From: CAYTAP01 sp964435775
GTDB lineage: Bacteria; Planctomycetota; Phycisphaerae; Tepidisphaerales; Tepidisphaeraceae
DNA: 64,000 nt
NCBI GenBank assembly: GCA_964435775.1
Contig: CAYTAP010000002.1
Span: 1-64,000 of the forward strand
Reading direction: 5' to 3'
How positions within the stretch are numbered: position 1 is the first letter of the stretch; every line of letters starts with the position of its first letter. Shown here one piece after another: positions 16,857 through 24,604 of the stretch. The notes under the pieces are model-generated. The model was given only the letters and a program-made list of their open reading frames with translations. It made no database searches and was not told the origin of the DNA. The translations under genes and the position numbers were made by a program.

Positions 16857-18266
16857 ATGGATTTGTTTCAGGATGTGCGGGACAAGAATCTTCAGCGGGC
16901 GGCGCCCCTGGCGGCGCGGATGCGGCCGCGGACGCTGGATGAGTTCGTGGGGCAAGGGCATTTCCTGGGTCCCGGCAAGCTGCTGCGGCGGATGCTGGAG
17001 GCGGATCGGCTGACGAGCGTGCTGTTTTACGGGCCCCCGGGGACGGGGAAGACGACGCTGGCGCAGTTGATCGCCCATTACAGCAAGAGTCACTTTGAAC
17101 AGGTCAACGCGGCGGCGGTGGGGGTGAAGGAGGTTCGGGCGATCCTTGATGCGGCGCGGGAACGCCTCGGGCACAGCGGCCAGCGAACCGTCCTATTCCT
17201 CGATGAGATTCATCGCTTCAACCGGGCGCAGCAGGACATTTTGCTGCCGGATGTCGAAGCGGGGCTGGTGCTGCTTGTCGGCGCGACGACGGAGAATCCA
17301 TTTTTCGCGGTCAACTCGCCGCTGATCAGCCGGAGCCAGATTTTTCAATTCGCGGCGCTGAGCGAAGAGGAGATCATCACGCTTTTGCAGCGGGCGATTG
17401 CCGATCCGGAGCGCGGGTTTGGCAAACTGAAGATCGACATCACCCCCGAAGCGATCAGCCACTGGGCGACGACGAGTGATGGCGACGCCCGTCGGGCGTT
17501 GATGGCGCTGGAAGTGGCGGTATTGTCGCAACTGCGCGAAGCGGTGCCGGCGGAAGAGGGCAATCAAAATAAAACGATCTCGATCGATCTGAATGTCGCG
17601 GAGCAATCGATCCAGCGCAAGGCGATCGTTTATGATGGAACGGGCGATGAGCATTACGATGCGGCCAGCGCCCTGATCAAATCGATGCGCGGGAGCGATC
17701 CGGACGCGGCGGTCTATTGGGTGGCGCGGATGCTGGAGGCGGGGGAGGATCCGCGTTTCATCGCCCGGCGGATCGCCATTCTCGCCAGCGAAGACATCGG
17801 CAACGCCGATCCGCGGGCGTTGCTTGTCGCGACGGCGGCGTTTGAGGTCGTGGAAAAAGTGGGGATGCCCGAAGCCCAGTTGACACTTGGCCAGGCGGCG
17901 ATTTACATGGCGACAGCGCCCAAGAGCAACGCGTCGGCGCTGGCGATCTGGGGCGCGATGAAGGATGTCCGCGAAGGGCGAACGGTCGCGGTGCCGGTGC
18001 ATCTGAAGGATGCGCATTACAAAGGCGCTAAGCGCCTCGGCCATGGCGAGGGATACCAATACGCCCATGATTTTCCATGTGGATTCAGCGAACAAGAGTA
18101 TCTGGGAATCGGTAGAACCTATTATGAGCCGGTGAATCGGGGATACGAAGCGGAGATCGCAACCCGGCTGGCGGTGTTGCGAGCGCGGCGGGATGCGGCG
18201 CAGCAGGGAGGCGATGGGAGCAAGCCGCCCAGTACCGATGCGCCGCGCGTGAACCAGGAGAAGTGA
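16857..18266 (+). CDS. rarA: Replication-associated recombination protein A (RarA/MgsA), AAA+ ATPase
   Basis: A 469-residue clamp-loader-like ATPase. Walker A is GPPGTGKTT (residues 60-68); Walker B is LFLDEIHRFN; sensor and arginine-finger regions follow in LVGATTENPFF and SPLISRSQIF. The C-terminal helical tetramerisation part includes YWVARMLEAGEDPRFIARR and AIYMATAPKSN. RarA acts at stalled replication forks with SSB. GGAGGAG precedes the ATG at 16857. The stop codon overlaps the start of the next gene by one base (TGATG), so the folate gene is translationally coupled. Confidence 0.95.
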   Translation: MDLFQDVRDKNLQRAAPLAARMRPRTLDEFVGQGHFLGPGKLLRRMLEADRLTSVLFYGPPGTGKTTLAQLIAHYSKSHFEQVNAAAVGVKEVRAILDAARERLGHSGQRTVLFLDEIHRFNRAQQDILLPDVEAGLVLLVGATTENPFFAVNSPLISRSQIFQFAALSEEEIITLLQRAIADPERGFGKLKIDITPEAISHWATTSDGDARRALMALEVAVLSQLREAVPAEEGNQNKTISIDLNVAEQSIQRKAIVYDGTGDEHYDAASALIKSMRGSDPDAAVYWVARMLEAGEDPRFIARRIAILASEDIGNADPRALLVATAAFEVVEKVGMPEAQLTLGQAAIYMATAPKSNASALAIWGAMKDVREGRTVAVPVHLKDAHYKGAKRLGHGEGYQYAHDFPCGFSEQEYLGIGRTYYEPVNRGYEAEIATRLAVLRARRDAAQQGGDGSKPPSTDAPRVNQEK

Positions 18267-18865
18267 TGGTGGAGAGCAACAGCAAACCAGCCGTTCGAAA
18301 GCACCTGCGGGAAATGCTGGCGGTGATGAATGATGAACAGCGCAAAGCCAAGAGCGCCGCGGCGTGTGGACTGCTCACGCGCAGTCCGGAGTTCAAGGTC
18401 GCGCGGGTGGTCATGGTCTACCTGAGCATGCCACTGGAGGTGGACACCGCCGCCATCGCGCTGCGGGCATGGCAGGAGGAGAAGACGGTGGTCGCGCCGA
18501 AGGTGGCATGGGACCAGCGGCGGATGCTGCCCATCGAAATCACCAGCCTCAGCGCTGGACTGGAGACCACCGCGCCGGGCATGCGCGAGCCGATCGCGGG
18601 CAATCCGGTGCCGGTTGATTTGATCGATCTGGTCATCGTGCCGGGGCTGGGGTTCACGGCCGGTGGGCAACGGATCGGGCGGGGGATGGGGTTTTATGAC
18701 CGGTTCCTTTCGCAGCCGGAGTTTGTGGGATTGTCGTGTGGATTGGGCTTCGAGGAGCAGGTGGTCGGGCAACTGCCCACCCTTGACCATGATGTGCCCC
18801 TTAGTATGCTTGTGACGGACAGATCGATTCGGCGGTTTGCGTCCAACTGCATTGAGCAGAAATAA
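18266..18865 (+). CDS. 5-formyltetrahydrofolate cyclo-ligase
   Basis: A 199-residue protein of the MTHFS family. The substrate and ATP region is seen in the C-terminal GRGMGFYDRFL (near residue 147) and IDLVIVPGLGFTAGGQR; the N-terminus has the expected RKHLREMLAVM helix. The enzyme uses ATP to convert 5-formyl-THF to 5,10-methenyl-THF in the cytoplasm. The ATG at 18266 shares one base with the rarA stop; CAGGAG is just upstream inside rarA. Confidence 0.92.
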   Translation: MVESNSKPAVRKHLREMLAVMNDEQRKAKSAAACGLLTRSPEFKVARVVMVYLSMPLEVDTAAIALRAWQEEKTVVAPKVAWDQRRMLPIEITSLSAGLETTAPGMREPIAGNPVPVDLIDLVIVPGLGFTAGGQRIGRGMGFYDRFLSQPEFVGLSCGLGFEEQVVGQLPTLDHDVPLSMLVTDRSIRRFASNCIEQK

Positions 18866-18964
18866 GCGAAATAACAGTCCTTGGTCAGTGACCCGCCCGT
18901 CGTTGCCCGATGCAACGAGTCATTCTTGCGGGCCCGCCTGCCGATGGAGAACAAGGAGGTTCTC

Positions 18965-20071
18965 ATGCGACGAAATCGAGCGCGCTTCAGCCGCGCCCTC
19001 ATCGTGGTCCTGGTGATTGCCCTGGTCCTCGGAGCGATCTTCACCATTCACAACCTGACCCGCGGCAAGGCGGTGGCCGAGGCGTCAACGATCAAACCCG
19101 CGCCCCCGGTGGTCAATGCCGCCGGCGCGACACCCGCCGTCGCTGGCGCCGATCAGACGCCGGTCAAGGCGGCGGTCGAAAGTCCCGGCACGTCACAGAC
19201 CAATGTCGCCAATCAAGCGGAGGCCCCGGCGACGCCACCCGTTGCGGCGACCGGCAACGCCTCGCCGGCGCCGGCGGCGCGGCCCGCGATGTCGGCCGAG
19301 AGCGTGAGCGCGGCGCTTCACGACGGCAAGACCCAGTTGGACGCCGGGAATCTGCTTGAAGCCCGAAGGCTGCTCAACGATGCGCTGCAAAGCGGAAAGT
19401 TGAGTGATGCCGATGATGCGCAAGCCAAGGCGATGCTCGCTCAGATCAGCAAGGTGGTTTTCTTCTCGCCGCGTGTCTTTCCAGACGATCAATATGCCGG
19501 AACATTCAAGGTGCCGCCGGGGGGCGTGCTGGCGAAAATCGGGGCCTCTCACAACGTCACGTGGGAATTGCTTGCGAAGATCAACAACGTCTCGCCTCGC
19601 AGCCTGCGGGCCGGGCAGACGATCAAGGTGATCAATGGGCCGTTTCATGCGGTGGTCAACAAGAAGGAGTTCACGCTCGATGTCTATCTGAAGGCGTTGC
19701 CCGGCCAGCCAGGTTCACTTTATGTGACGACGCTTGGCGTGGGATTGGGGAAGGATGACTCGACGCCGACGGGTCTGTGGGAAGTGCAGCAGGGCGGCAA
19801 GTTGAAGAACCCGAAGTTCTGGGGCGTCGCCGACTTGAAGCCCGTTGAAGCGGGTGATCCGAACAATCCGCTCGGTCATTACTGGATCGCGCTGACGGGG
19901 CTGCATGGCAACGCGGTCGGCCAGCAATCCTACGGCATTCACGGCACGAATGAGCCGAACACGATCGGCACGCAGGCATCCCACGGATGCATTCGTCTGC
20001 GCGATGCCGACATCGAGCTGGTGTATGCGCTGCTCGTCGATGGCAAGAGCACGGTGCTGGTGAAGGATTGA
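18965..20071 (+). CDS. LysM domain L,D-transpeptidase (YkuD)
   Basis: A 368-residue envelope protein. Residues 1-35 are a basic stretch and one signal-anchor helix (ALIVVLVIALVLGAIFTI). An Ala/Pro-rich linker and a helical segment (residues 115-155) follow, then a LysM-like domain (WELLAKINNVSPRSLRAGQ, about residues 175-220). The YkuD domain ends the protein with the catalytic signature HGTNEPNTIG and SHGCIRL, where C342 is the nucleophile. L,D-transpeptidases form 3-3 cross-links in peptidoglycan or attach proteins to it. AAGGAGG five bases before the ATG at 18965 sets the start. Confidence 0.93.
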   Translation: MRRNRARFSRALIVVLVIALVLGAIFTIHNLTRGKAVAEASTIKPAPPVVNAAGATPAVAGADQTPVKAAVESPGTSQTNVANQAEAPATPPVAATGNASPAPAARPAMSAESVSAALHDGKTQLDAGNLLEARRLLNDALQSGKLSDADDAQAKAMLAQISKVVFFSPRVFPDDQYAGTFKVPPGGVLAKIGASHNVTWELLAKINNVSPRSLRAGQTIKVINGPFHAVVNKKEFTLDVYLKALPGQPGSLYVTTLGVGLGKDDSTPTGLWEVQQGGKLKNPKFWGVADLKPVEAGDPNNPLGHYWIALTGLHGNAVGQQSYGIHGTNEPNTIGTQASHGCIRLRDADIELVYALLVDGKSTVLVKD

Positions 20072-20075
20072 ATTG

Positions 20076-20149
20076 TGTAGGGTCCGTGGCACTCCGCGGA
20101 CCATTCTCTCGACGGGAGAAATGGTCCGCGGAGTACCACAGACCCTACA
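20076..20149. repeat. GTAGGGTCCG palindromic element, copy 1
   Basis: A long, nearly perfect hairpin: TGTAGGGTCCGTGGCACTCC with its complement at the other end, enclosing a small ATTCTC/GAGAAAT stem. It starts five bases after the transpeptidase stop. Copies 2-4 are at 32323, 35224 and 56879. Confidence 0.85.
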
Positions 20150-20154
20150 AGAAT

Positions 20155-20181
20155 TGGTCGGCAGTGGGCAGTGTGCAGTAA
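20155..20181. repeat. CAGTGGG-type heptamers, short block
   Basis: About three units (GGCAGTG/GGCAGTG/TGCAGTA) lie directly after the palindromic element at 20076-20149. Confidence 0.6.
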
Positions 20182-20261
20182 AATCCACGGCGTGACAAAA
20201 TGCCACCGCCCGCCGCCCACTTCCCACTGTTCTCCGCCTCTCATCCGGGTATACTCCGGCC

Positions 20262-20951
20262 ATGCCTGTTCCCGCGAATCTCAATTTCTATATCGACCCA
20301 AGCCGGTGCATCGGATGCAAGGCGTGCGTGCAGGCGTGCACCGAGTGCGACACGCACAAGGGGCACACGATGATCCACCTGGAATACGTCGAGCGCAGCC
20401 GCTCGACGCAGACGGTGCCGGTCATCTGCATGCACTGCGACCAGCCGACCTGCGCCGAGGTATGCCCGGCCGACGCGATCAAGCGGACGGCCGATGGCGT
20501 CGTGCAAAGCGCCCGCAAGCCGCGCTGCATCGCCTGCGGCAACTGCGTGCTCGCGTGCCCGTTCGGCGTGCCGGAGGTCTACGACGATCAACAGCTCATG
20601 ATGAAGTGCGACATGTGCTATGACCGCAGCAGCGTGGGCAAAAAACCGATGTGCGCGGCGGTCTGCCCGAGCCAGGCGCTCTTTTTCGGAACGCGGCAGG
20701 AGATCGACGCGCTGCGGCCGCGATCCGTGCCGACCAACAATTTTCAGTTCGGGAATCAGACGATTACGACCCGCGTGGCGATGATGGTGCCGCGAAATGG
20801 CGCGACGCCGGCGGCGCACATTGATGTGCTGGATGCGATGAACGAAAAGCCCGCCGCCCGGAGCGTGTCGCTGGCGGTATCCGGCGATGAATCGCCGGCC
20901 GCATCGGATGTTGCGGGTGTCGATGACCCGTTTTCTGAGGTCGAGATCTAA
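20262..20951 (+). CDS. Four-cluster 4Fe-4S ferredoxin, DmsB/NrfC-like electron-transfer subunit
   Basis: A 229-residue protein with sixteen cluster cysteines in the arrangement of the DmsB/PhsB/NrfC family: CIGCKACVQAC (C16, C19, C22, C26), CMHCDQPTCAEVCP, CIACGNCVLACPFG and CDMCYDRSSVGKKPMCAAVCP. Such subunits relay electrons between a membrane quinone protein and a molybdopterin catalytic subunit. No signal peptide is present, so it would face the cytoplasm unless exported with a partner. It is 15 bases upstream of the Rieske gene. No molybdopterin enzyme subunit is encoded in the operon. Confidence 0.92.
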   Translation: MPVPANLNFYIDPSRCIGCKACVQACTECDTHKGHTMIHLEYVERSRSTQTVPVICMHCDQPTCAEVCPADAIKRTADGVVQSARKPRCIACGNCVLACPFGVPEVYDDQQLMMKCDMCYDRSSVGKKPMCAAVCPSQALFFGTRQEIDALRPRSVPTNNFQFGNQTITTRVAMMVPRNGATPAAHIDVLDAMNEKPAARSVSLAVSGDESPAASDVAGVDDPFSEVEI

Positions 20952-20966
20952 CTGGGGAAGCGAGAC

Positions 20967-21617
20967 ATGGCGTCACCACCCACCGATCACGTTGCACCTT
21001 CTCGGCCAGCAACCGATGAGATGGAACCGCATGCTCCGCTGGCGGGAATCATGCCGCCGGTGACCCATCGGCCGCTGCACGATCCCGAGCAGATTACACG
21101 CGCTCCCGACGGGCGGCCGGCGCAGGATCAGCCGCAGTGGCGGAAGGATTTCCCGATCGATTGGCCGCAGGACACCTATGTGGCGCGTCGGGATTTCACG
21201 AAGTTTCTCGTTTTGACCAGCGCCGCGTTCGCCATCGGGCAGCTTTGGATCGGGATGCAGAATGTCTGGCGGAAGCGCCGGGGCAATCCGCCGATCCGGA
21301 AGATCGCCACGCTGTCGGCGTTGCCGGTGGGGGAGTCGCTGGTGTTTCAATATCCCGAAGCGCACGACGATTGCCTGCTCATCCACACGGCACCGGGAAA
21401 GCTGCTGGCGTACAGCCAGAAATGCACGCACCTGTCGTGCGCGGTGGTGCCTCGGATCAACGAGGGGATCTTGTGGTGTCCATGCCATGAGGGGATTTTC
21501 GATCTGCACACCGGCCGGCGCACAGCCGGTCCACCGCCGCGTCCCCTGCCTCGGATCATGCTGAGCGTGAAGGGTGACGACATTTACGCCACGGGCGTTG
21601 AAAGAAGGACGGTATGA
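20967..21617 (+). CDS. Rieske 2Fe-2S protein
   Basis: A 216-residue protein. A Pro-rich cytoplasmic N-terminus leads to a Tat-like signal anchor (ARRDFTKFLVLTSAAFAIG, residues 73-91). The soluble domain has the Rieske ligands C153-x-H155 and C171-x-x-H174, plus the disulfide cysteines C158 and C173 (CTHLSC and CPCHEG), as in high-potential quinol-oxidising Rieske proteins. It should sit on the outer face of the inner membrane. The stop overlaps the next start by four bases (ATGA). No cytochrome b gene accompanies it here. Confidence 0.92.
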   Translation: MASPPTDHVAPSRPATDEMEPHAPLAGIMPPVTHRPLHDPEQITRAPDGRPAQDQPQWRKDFPIDWPQDTYVARRDFTKFLVLTSAAFAIGQLWIGMQNVWRKRRGNPPIRKIATLSALPVGESLVFQYPEAHDDCLLIHTAPGKLLAYSQKCTHLSCAVVPRINEGILWCPCHEGIFDLHTGRRTAGPPPRPLPRIMLSVKGDDIYATGVERRTV

Positions 21618-21850
21618 GCGCCAAGCGACCATTCACGCGGGATCAGCGTACGACGATCATGTACGGGATGCTCGCCTTCATCCTCATCCTCGTCATTTTG
21701 CAGCTTTGGCTGCTGACGGCGACGATGAACGCCTACCTCGGCGGGGATGAGGCGGTCATCTGGCCGGCGGCGGCGGCGAGCATCTTCTGCCTTGTGCTCA
21801 ACCTCGGTTTGATGCGTTACCTCGACGTCATTGAACGGGTGCGCCGTTGA
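21614..21850 (+). CDS. Small two-helix membrane protein (DUF6755-like)
   Basis: A 78-residue protein with two hydrophobic helices (TTIMYGMLAFILILVILQLW and AVIWPAAAASIFCLVLNLGL). The ATG overlaps the Rieske stop as ATGA, and its own stop overlaps the TTG start of the permease. Its size and position match small membrane partners found beside Rieske/ferredoxin genes; the DUF6755 name is recalled from context rather than searched. Confidence 0.7.
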   Translation: MSAKRPFTRDQRTTIMYGMLAFILILVILQLWLLTATMNAYLGGDEAVIWPAAAASIFCLVLNLGLMRYLDVIERVRR

Positions 21851-22932
21851 GCGGCGTTTCAACCCCCGGCGGCGCACCATCACTTCGCGTGACCGCGCCG
21901 GGCGGGTTGGCGTCGCTGCATCCGGCGTACTTCGCCATGGTCATGGCGACGGGAATCGTTTCCATCGCCTCGCATCTTCTGGGATTCATCGCCATCGGGC
22001 GGGCGCTGTTCTGGCTGAACATCCCGGTGTATGGCGCGCTCTGGGTGTTGCTCATCCTGCGCTGCGTTCGTTATCCCAAAAATGTTCGGGCGGACCTCTC
22101 GCATCACGGGCGCAGCGTTGGATTCTTCACGACGATCGCCGGCACCTGCGTTTTGGGAAGTCAGTTCCTGATCGTCGGCGGCGCGTGGATGATCGCGGCG
22201 TGGCTGTGGGCGGTGGGAATTGCGCTGCTGGCGATATTGATCTATGGGATCATCACGATTCTGACGGTTAAGGAGAGCAAGCCGGGATTGGCCGAGGGGA
22301 TCAATGGGGGCTGGCTGCTGCCGGTTGTCGCGTCGCAATCGGTGGTGGTGTTGGGGGCACAGCTTTCGCCGTTCTTCGGCGCCAGCCAGGAGCATGTGCT
22401 GCTGTTTTGTCTGATCGTCTGGCTGGGCGCGGGGATGCTCTACATCTGGATCATCTCGCTTATTTTTTATCGGTACACCTTTTTCACGCTGAACCCATCG
22501 GACCTTGCGCCGCCGTACTGGATCAACATGGGCGCGGTGGCGATTTCGACGCTGGCCGGGACGATGCTCATCGCCGGCGCGGAGCATTCGCGGCTGGTGC
22601 GGGAGCTGATGCCATTCATCAAAGGCATGACGCTTGCGTTCTGGGCGACGGCGACGTGGTGGATTCCGATGCTGATCCTGCTTGGCGCCTGGCGACATTT
22701 GTACCGCCGATTTCCCGTGACCTATGATCCGCTTTACTGGGGTGCGGTCTTCCCGCTGGGGATGTACACCGCCTGCACCTGGCGTCTGGCGGCCGTGCTT
22801 CACGTCAGCATCATCGAGCCCATCGCCCATACGTTCATTTACATCGCACTGGCGGCGTGGCTGCTCACTTTTTTCGGGTGGGTGAGAACAATGGCGAAGC
22901 ACTCGCTTCGAGCAACGCGCCGTGGATCATAA
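21847..22932 (+). CDS. TDT-family (TehA/SLAC1-like) anion permease
   Basis: A 361-residue protein with ten hydrophobic helices. The N-terminal signature LHPAYFAMVMATGIVSIASH is typical of the tellurite-resistance/dicarboxylate transporter (TDT, PF03595) family, which includes SLAC1 anion channels, TehA and sulfite exporters. The start is probably TTG at 21847 (overlapping the previous TGA) or GTG at 21889; no ATG precedes the first helix. Location as the last gene of a ferredoxin-Rieske operon suggests that its anion is connected to the redox reaction, but the substrate is unknown. A strong palindrome follows at 22987. Confidence 0.88.
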   Translation: MSGVSTPGGAPSLRVTAPGGLASLHPAYFAMVMATGIVSIASHLLGFIAIGRALFWLNIPVYGALWVLLILRCVRYPKNVRADLSHHGRSVGFFTTIAGTCVLGSQFLIVGGAWMIAAWLWAVGIALLAILIYGIITILTVKESKPGLAEGINGGWLLPVVASQSVVVLGAQLSPFFGASQEHVLLFCLIVWLGAGMLYIWIISLIFYRYTFFTLNPSDLAPPYWINMGAVAISTLAGTMLIAGAEHSRLVRELMPFIKGMTLAFWATATWWIPMLILLGAWRHLYRRFPVTYDPLYWGAVFPLGMYTACTWRLAAVLHVSIIEPIAHTFIYIALAAWLLTFFGWVRTMAKHSLRATRRGS

Positions 22933-22986
22933 ACGGCGGATGCGGACCAATGGTGATTCGCGTCAATCCACACGGATGGTCAAAAG

Positions 22987-23014
22987 AATGCCCTGAACGA
23001 TCGTTCAGGGCATT
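22987..23014. terminator. Perfect 28-base palindrome, likely bidirectional terminator
   Basis: Two 14-base arms (AATGCCCTGAACGA and its complement) meet without a spacer, between the convergent TDT permease and metK genes. The run TTGCGTT follows on the plus strand and only a short A/T flank exists on the other, so terminator strength is uncertain. Confidence 0.65.
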
Positions 23015-23106
23015 TGCGTTCAAGTGATCCGGCCTGACGGATCAACCCGGAGTCCGGCGATATCCGCCGGTGTCCTCACGGACCGATGCTCGATGGCCAC
23101 GAGCGC

Positions 23107-24336
23107 CTACTTCGTTTTGGGCGCCGGCAGTCCCGCCGCCCTGGCCAGTGCGGCGGCCTTGTCGGTCTTCTCCCAGGAGAAAGATCCATCCGCGCCGGGT
23201 GTGCGCCCAAAGTGTCCGTGCCGCGCCGTCTTCTTATAGATGGGCTTGAGCAGGTCCAGGGTCTTGATGATCTCGCGTGGGGTCAATTTGAAGTGCGCCT
23301 TGACCAGTTCCCCGATCTGATCCTCGGGAATACGCGCCGTTCCTTCCGTGCTCACGGTCACGCTTAGAGGATTCGCGACGCCGATGGCGTACGCCAGTTG
23401 CACCTCCGCCGCGTCGGCCAATCCCGCCGCCACGATGTTTTTGGCGATGTAACGACCCATGTAGCACGCGGATCGATCGACCTTCGACGGGTCCTTGCCT
23501 GAAAACGCGCCGCCTCCGTGGGCGCCGCGCCCGCCGTAGGAATCGACGATGATCTTCCGGCCTGTCAACCCCGTGTCTCCGTGCGGGCCGCCGACTACAA
23601 ATTTTCCGGTCGGATTGATGTGGAAAATGATGTCGTCATTCCAGAACTTTTTGGGAATGGTGGGGCGGATCACCTCTTCGATGATCTGCCGCTTGGCTTT
23701 TTCCGTGATTGTGTCCTTTTTGCGGTCCAGCACTGATTCATCGTGCTGGGTCGAGATGACGACCGTATGCACCGCGACCGGCTTTTCGTTGACGTACTTC
23801 ACCGTGACCTGCGATTTGCCGTCCGGGCGGAGCCACGGCATCTTGCCGTTCATCCGCACCGCCGCCAGCCGCTCAACCAGCCGATGCGCCAGGTGAATCG
23901 GCAGCGGCATCAGCATGTCCGTCTCGCGGGCCGCGTATCCAAACATGAGACCCTGATCGCCGGCGCCCTGCTCGCGCTGGTTGTCCTCGGCGTGATCCAC
24001 GCCGCGCGCGATGTCGGGCGACTGCGAGTGAATGGCGGACAACACGCCGCAGCTTTGGTAGTCGAAGCCGATGTCCGGATGGGTGTACCCGATCTCCTTG
24101 ATCGTGTCCCGCGCGATCTGTGCCGCGTCGATGTACCCTTTGGTCGTCACTTCGCCCGCCAGGATGACCTGTCCCGTTGTCACAAGCGTTTCGCACGCGA
24201 CACGCGACTTGGGATCCTGCGCCAGGAGCGCATCAAGGATGGCGTCGGAGATCTGATCGGCAACCTTGTCCGGATGCCCCATGGTGACCGATTCGCTGGT
24301 GAATAAATGCGTGGAACGACTAAATTGCGGAGGCAC
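23107..24336 (-). CDS. metK: S-adenosylmethionine synthetase
   Basis: A 409-residue protein. The methionine/ATP motifs are present: HLFTSESVTMGHPDKVADQI (with the catalytic His of GHPDK), GAGDQGLMFGYA near residue 120 and GGGAFSGKDPSKVDRSA near 265. The residue before GHPDK is Met where E. coli has Glu, a variant seen in some planctomycete-like enzymes. The start is the GTG at 24336, five bases after GGAAGGAGC; the ATG at 24363 lies upstream of that ribosome site and is rejected. The enzyme makes SAM from methionine and ATP in the cytoplasm. It is divergent from the pectate-lyase-like gene. Confidence 0.95.
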   Translation of the reverse strand: MPPQFSRSTHLFTSESVTMGHPDKVADQISDAILDALLAQDPKSRVACETLVTTGQVILAGEVTTKGYIDAAQIARDTIKEIGYTHPDIGFDYQSCGVLSAIHSQSPDIARGVDHAEDNQREQGAGDQGLMFGYAARETDMLMPLPIHLAHRLVERLAAVRMNGKMPWLRPDGKSQVTVKYVNEKPVAVHTVVISTQHDESVLDRKKDTITEKAKRQIIEEVIRPTIPKKFWNDDIIFHINPTGKFVVGGPHGDTGLTGRKIIVDSYGGRGAHGGGAFSGKDPSKVDRSACYMGRYIAKNIVAAGLADAAEVQLAYAIGVANPLSVTVSTEGTARIPEDQIGELVKAHFKLTPREIIKTLDLLKPIYKKTARHGHFGRTPGADGSFSWEKTDKAAALARAAGLPAPKTK

Positions 24337-24604
24337 GAAAGCTCCTTCCAAACAGGAAACCATAAATGGGGTGAAGGCGCCATGCCCTGTGATTCAAGCG
24401 CCGCCCGAAGAATTCAGGCACAAAACGTAACGGAACATCCGAGGGAGAGCAAGCCGAGTCCAACGCATTCAAAAGGAGTATCGCGTGTCGCTTTGCGGCT
24501 CGTTGACAGCATCGGTTAGGTCTATTTTTGCACTTTTTCAACGATCTGCCTATCAGTGGCTATTGATATTTGTAACTCAACGCGAAAAAACAAAAGGAGG
24601 CTAC
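24337..24604. other. Divergent leader between metK and a secreted lyase
   Basis: The 268-base spacer holds both promoters. On the metK side an upstream leader contains G/C-rich stretches (for example GGGCGGCGC and GGCGCC) that might pair, and SAM riboswitches are common before metK. I could not match the conserved core of any SAM riboswitch class, so none is called. The plus-strand side ends with AGGAGG before 24605. Confidence 0.4.

Noticed and set aside
24337..24485. SAM riboswitch before metK
   Set aside because: No conserved core or pseudoknot of a known class could be recognised; left as an open region.
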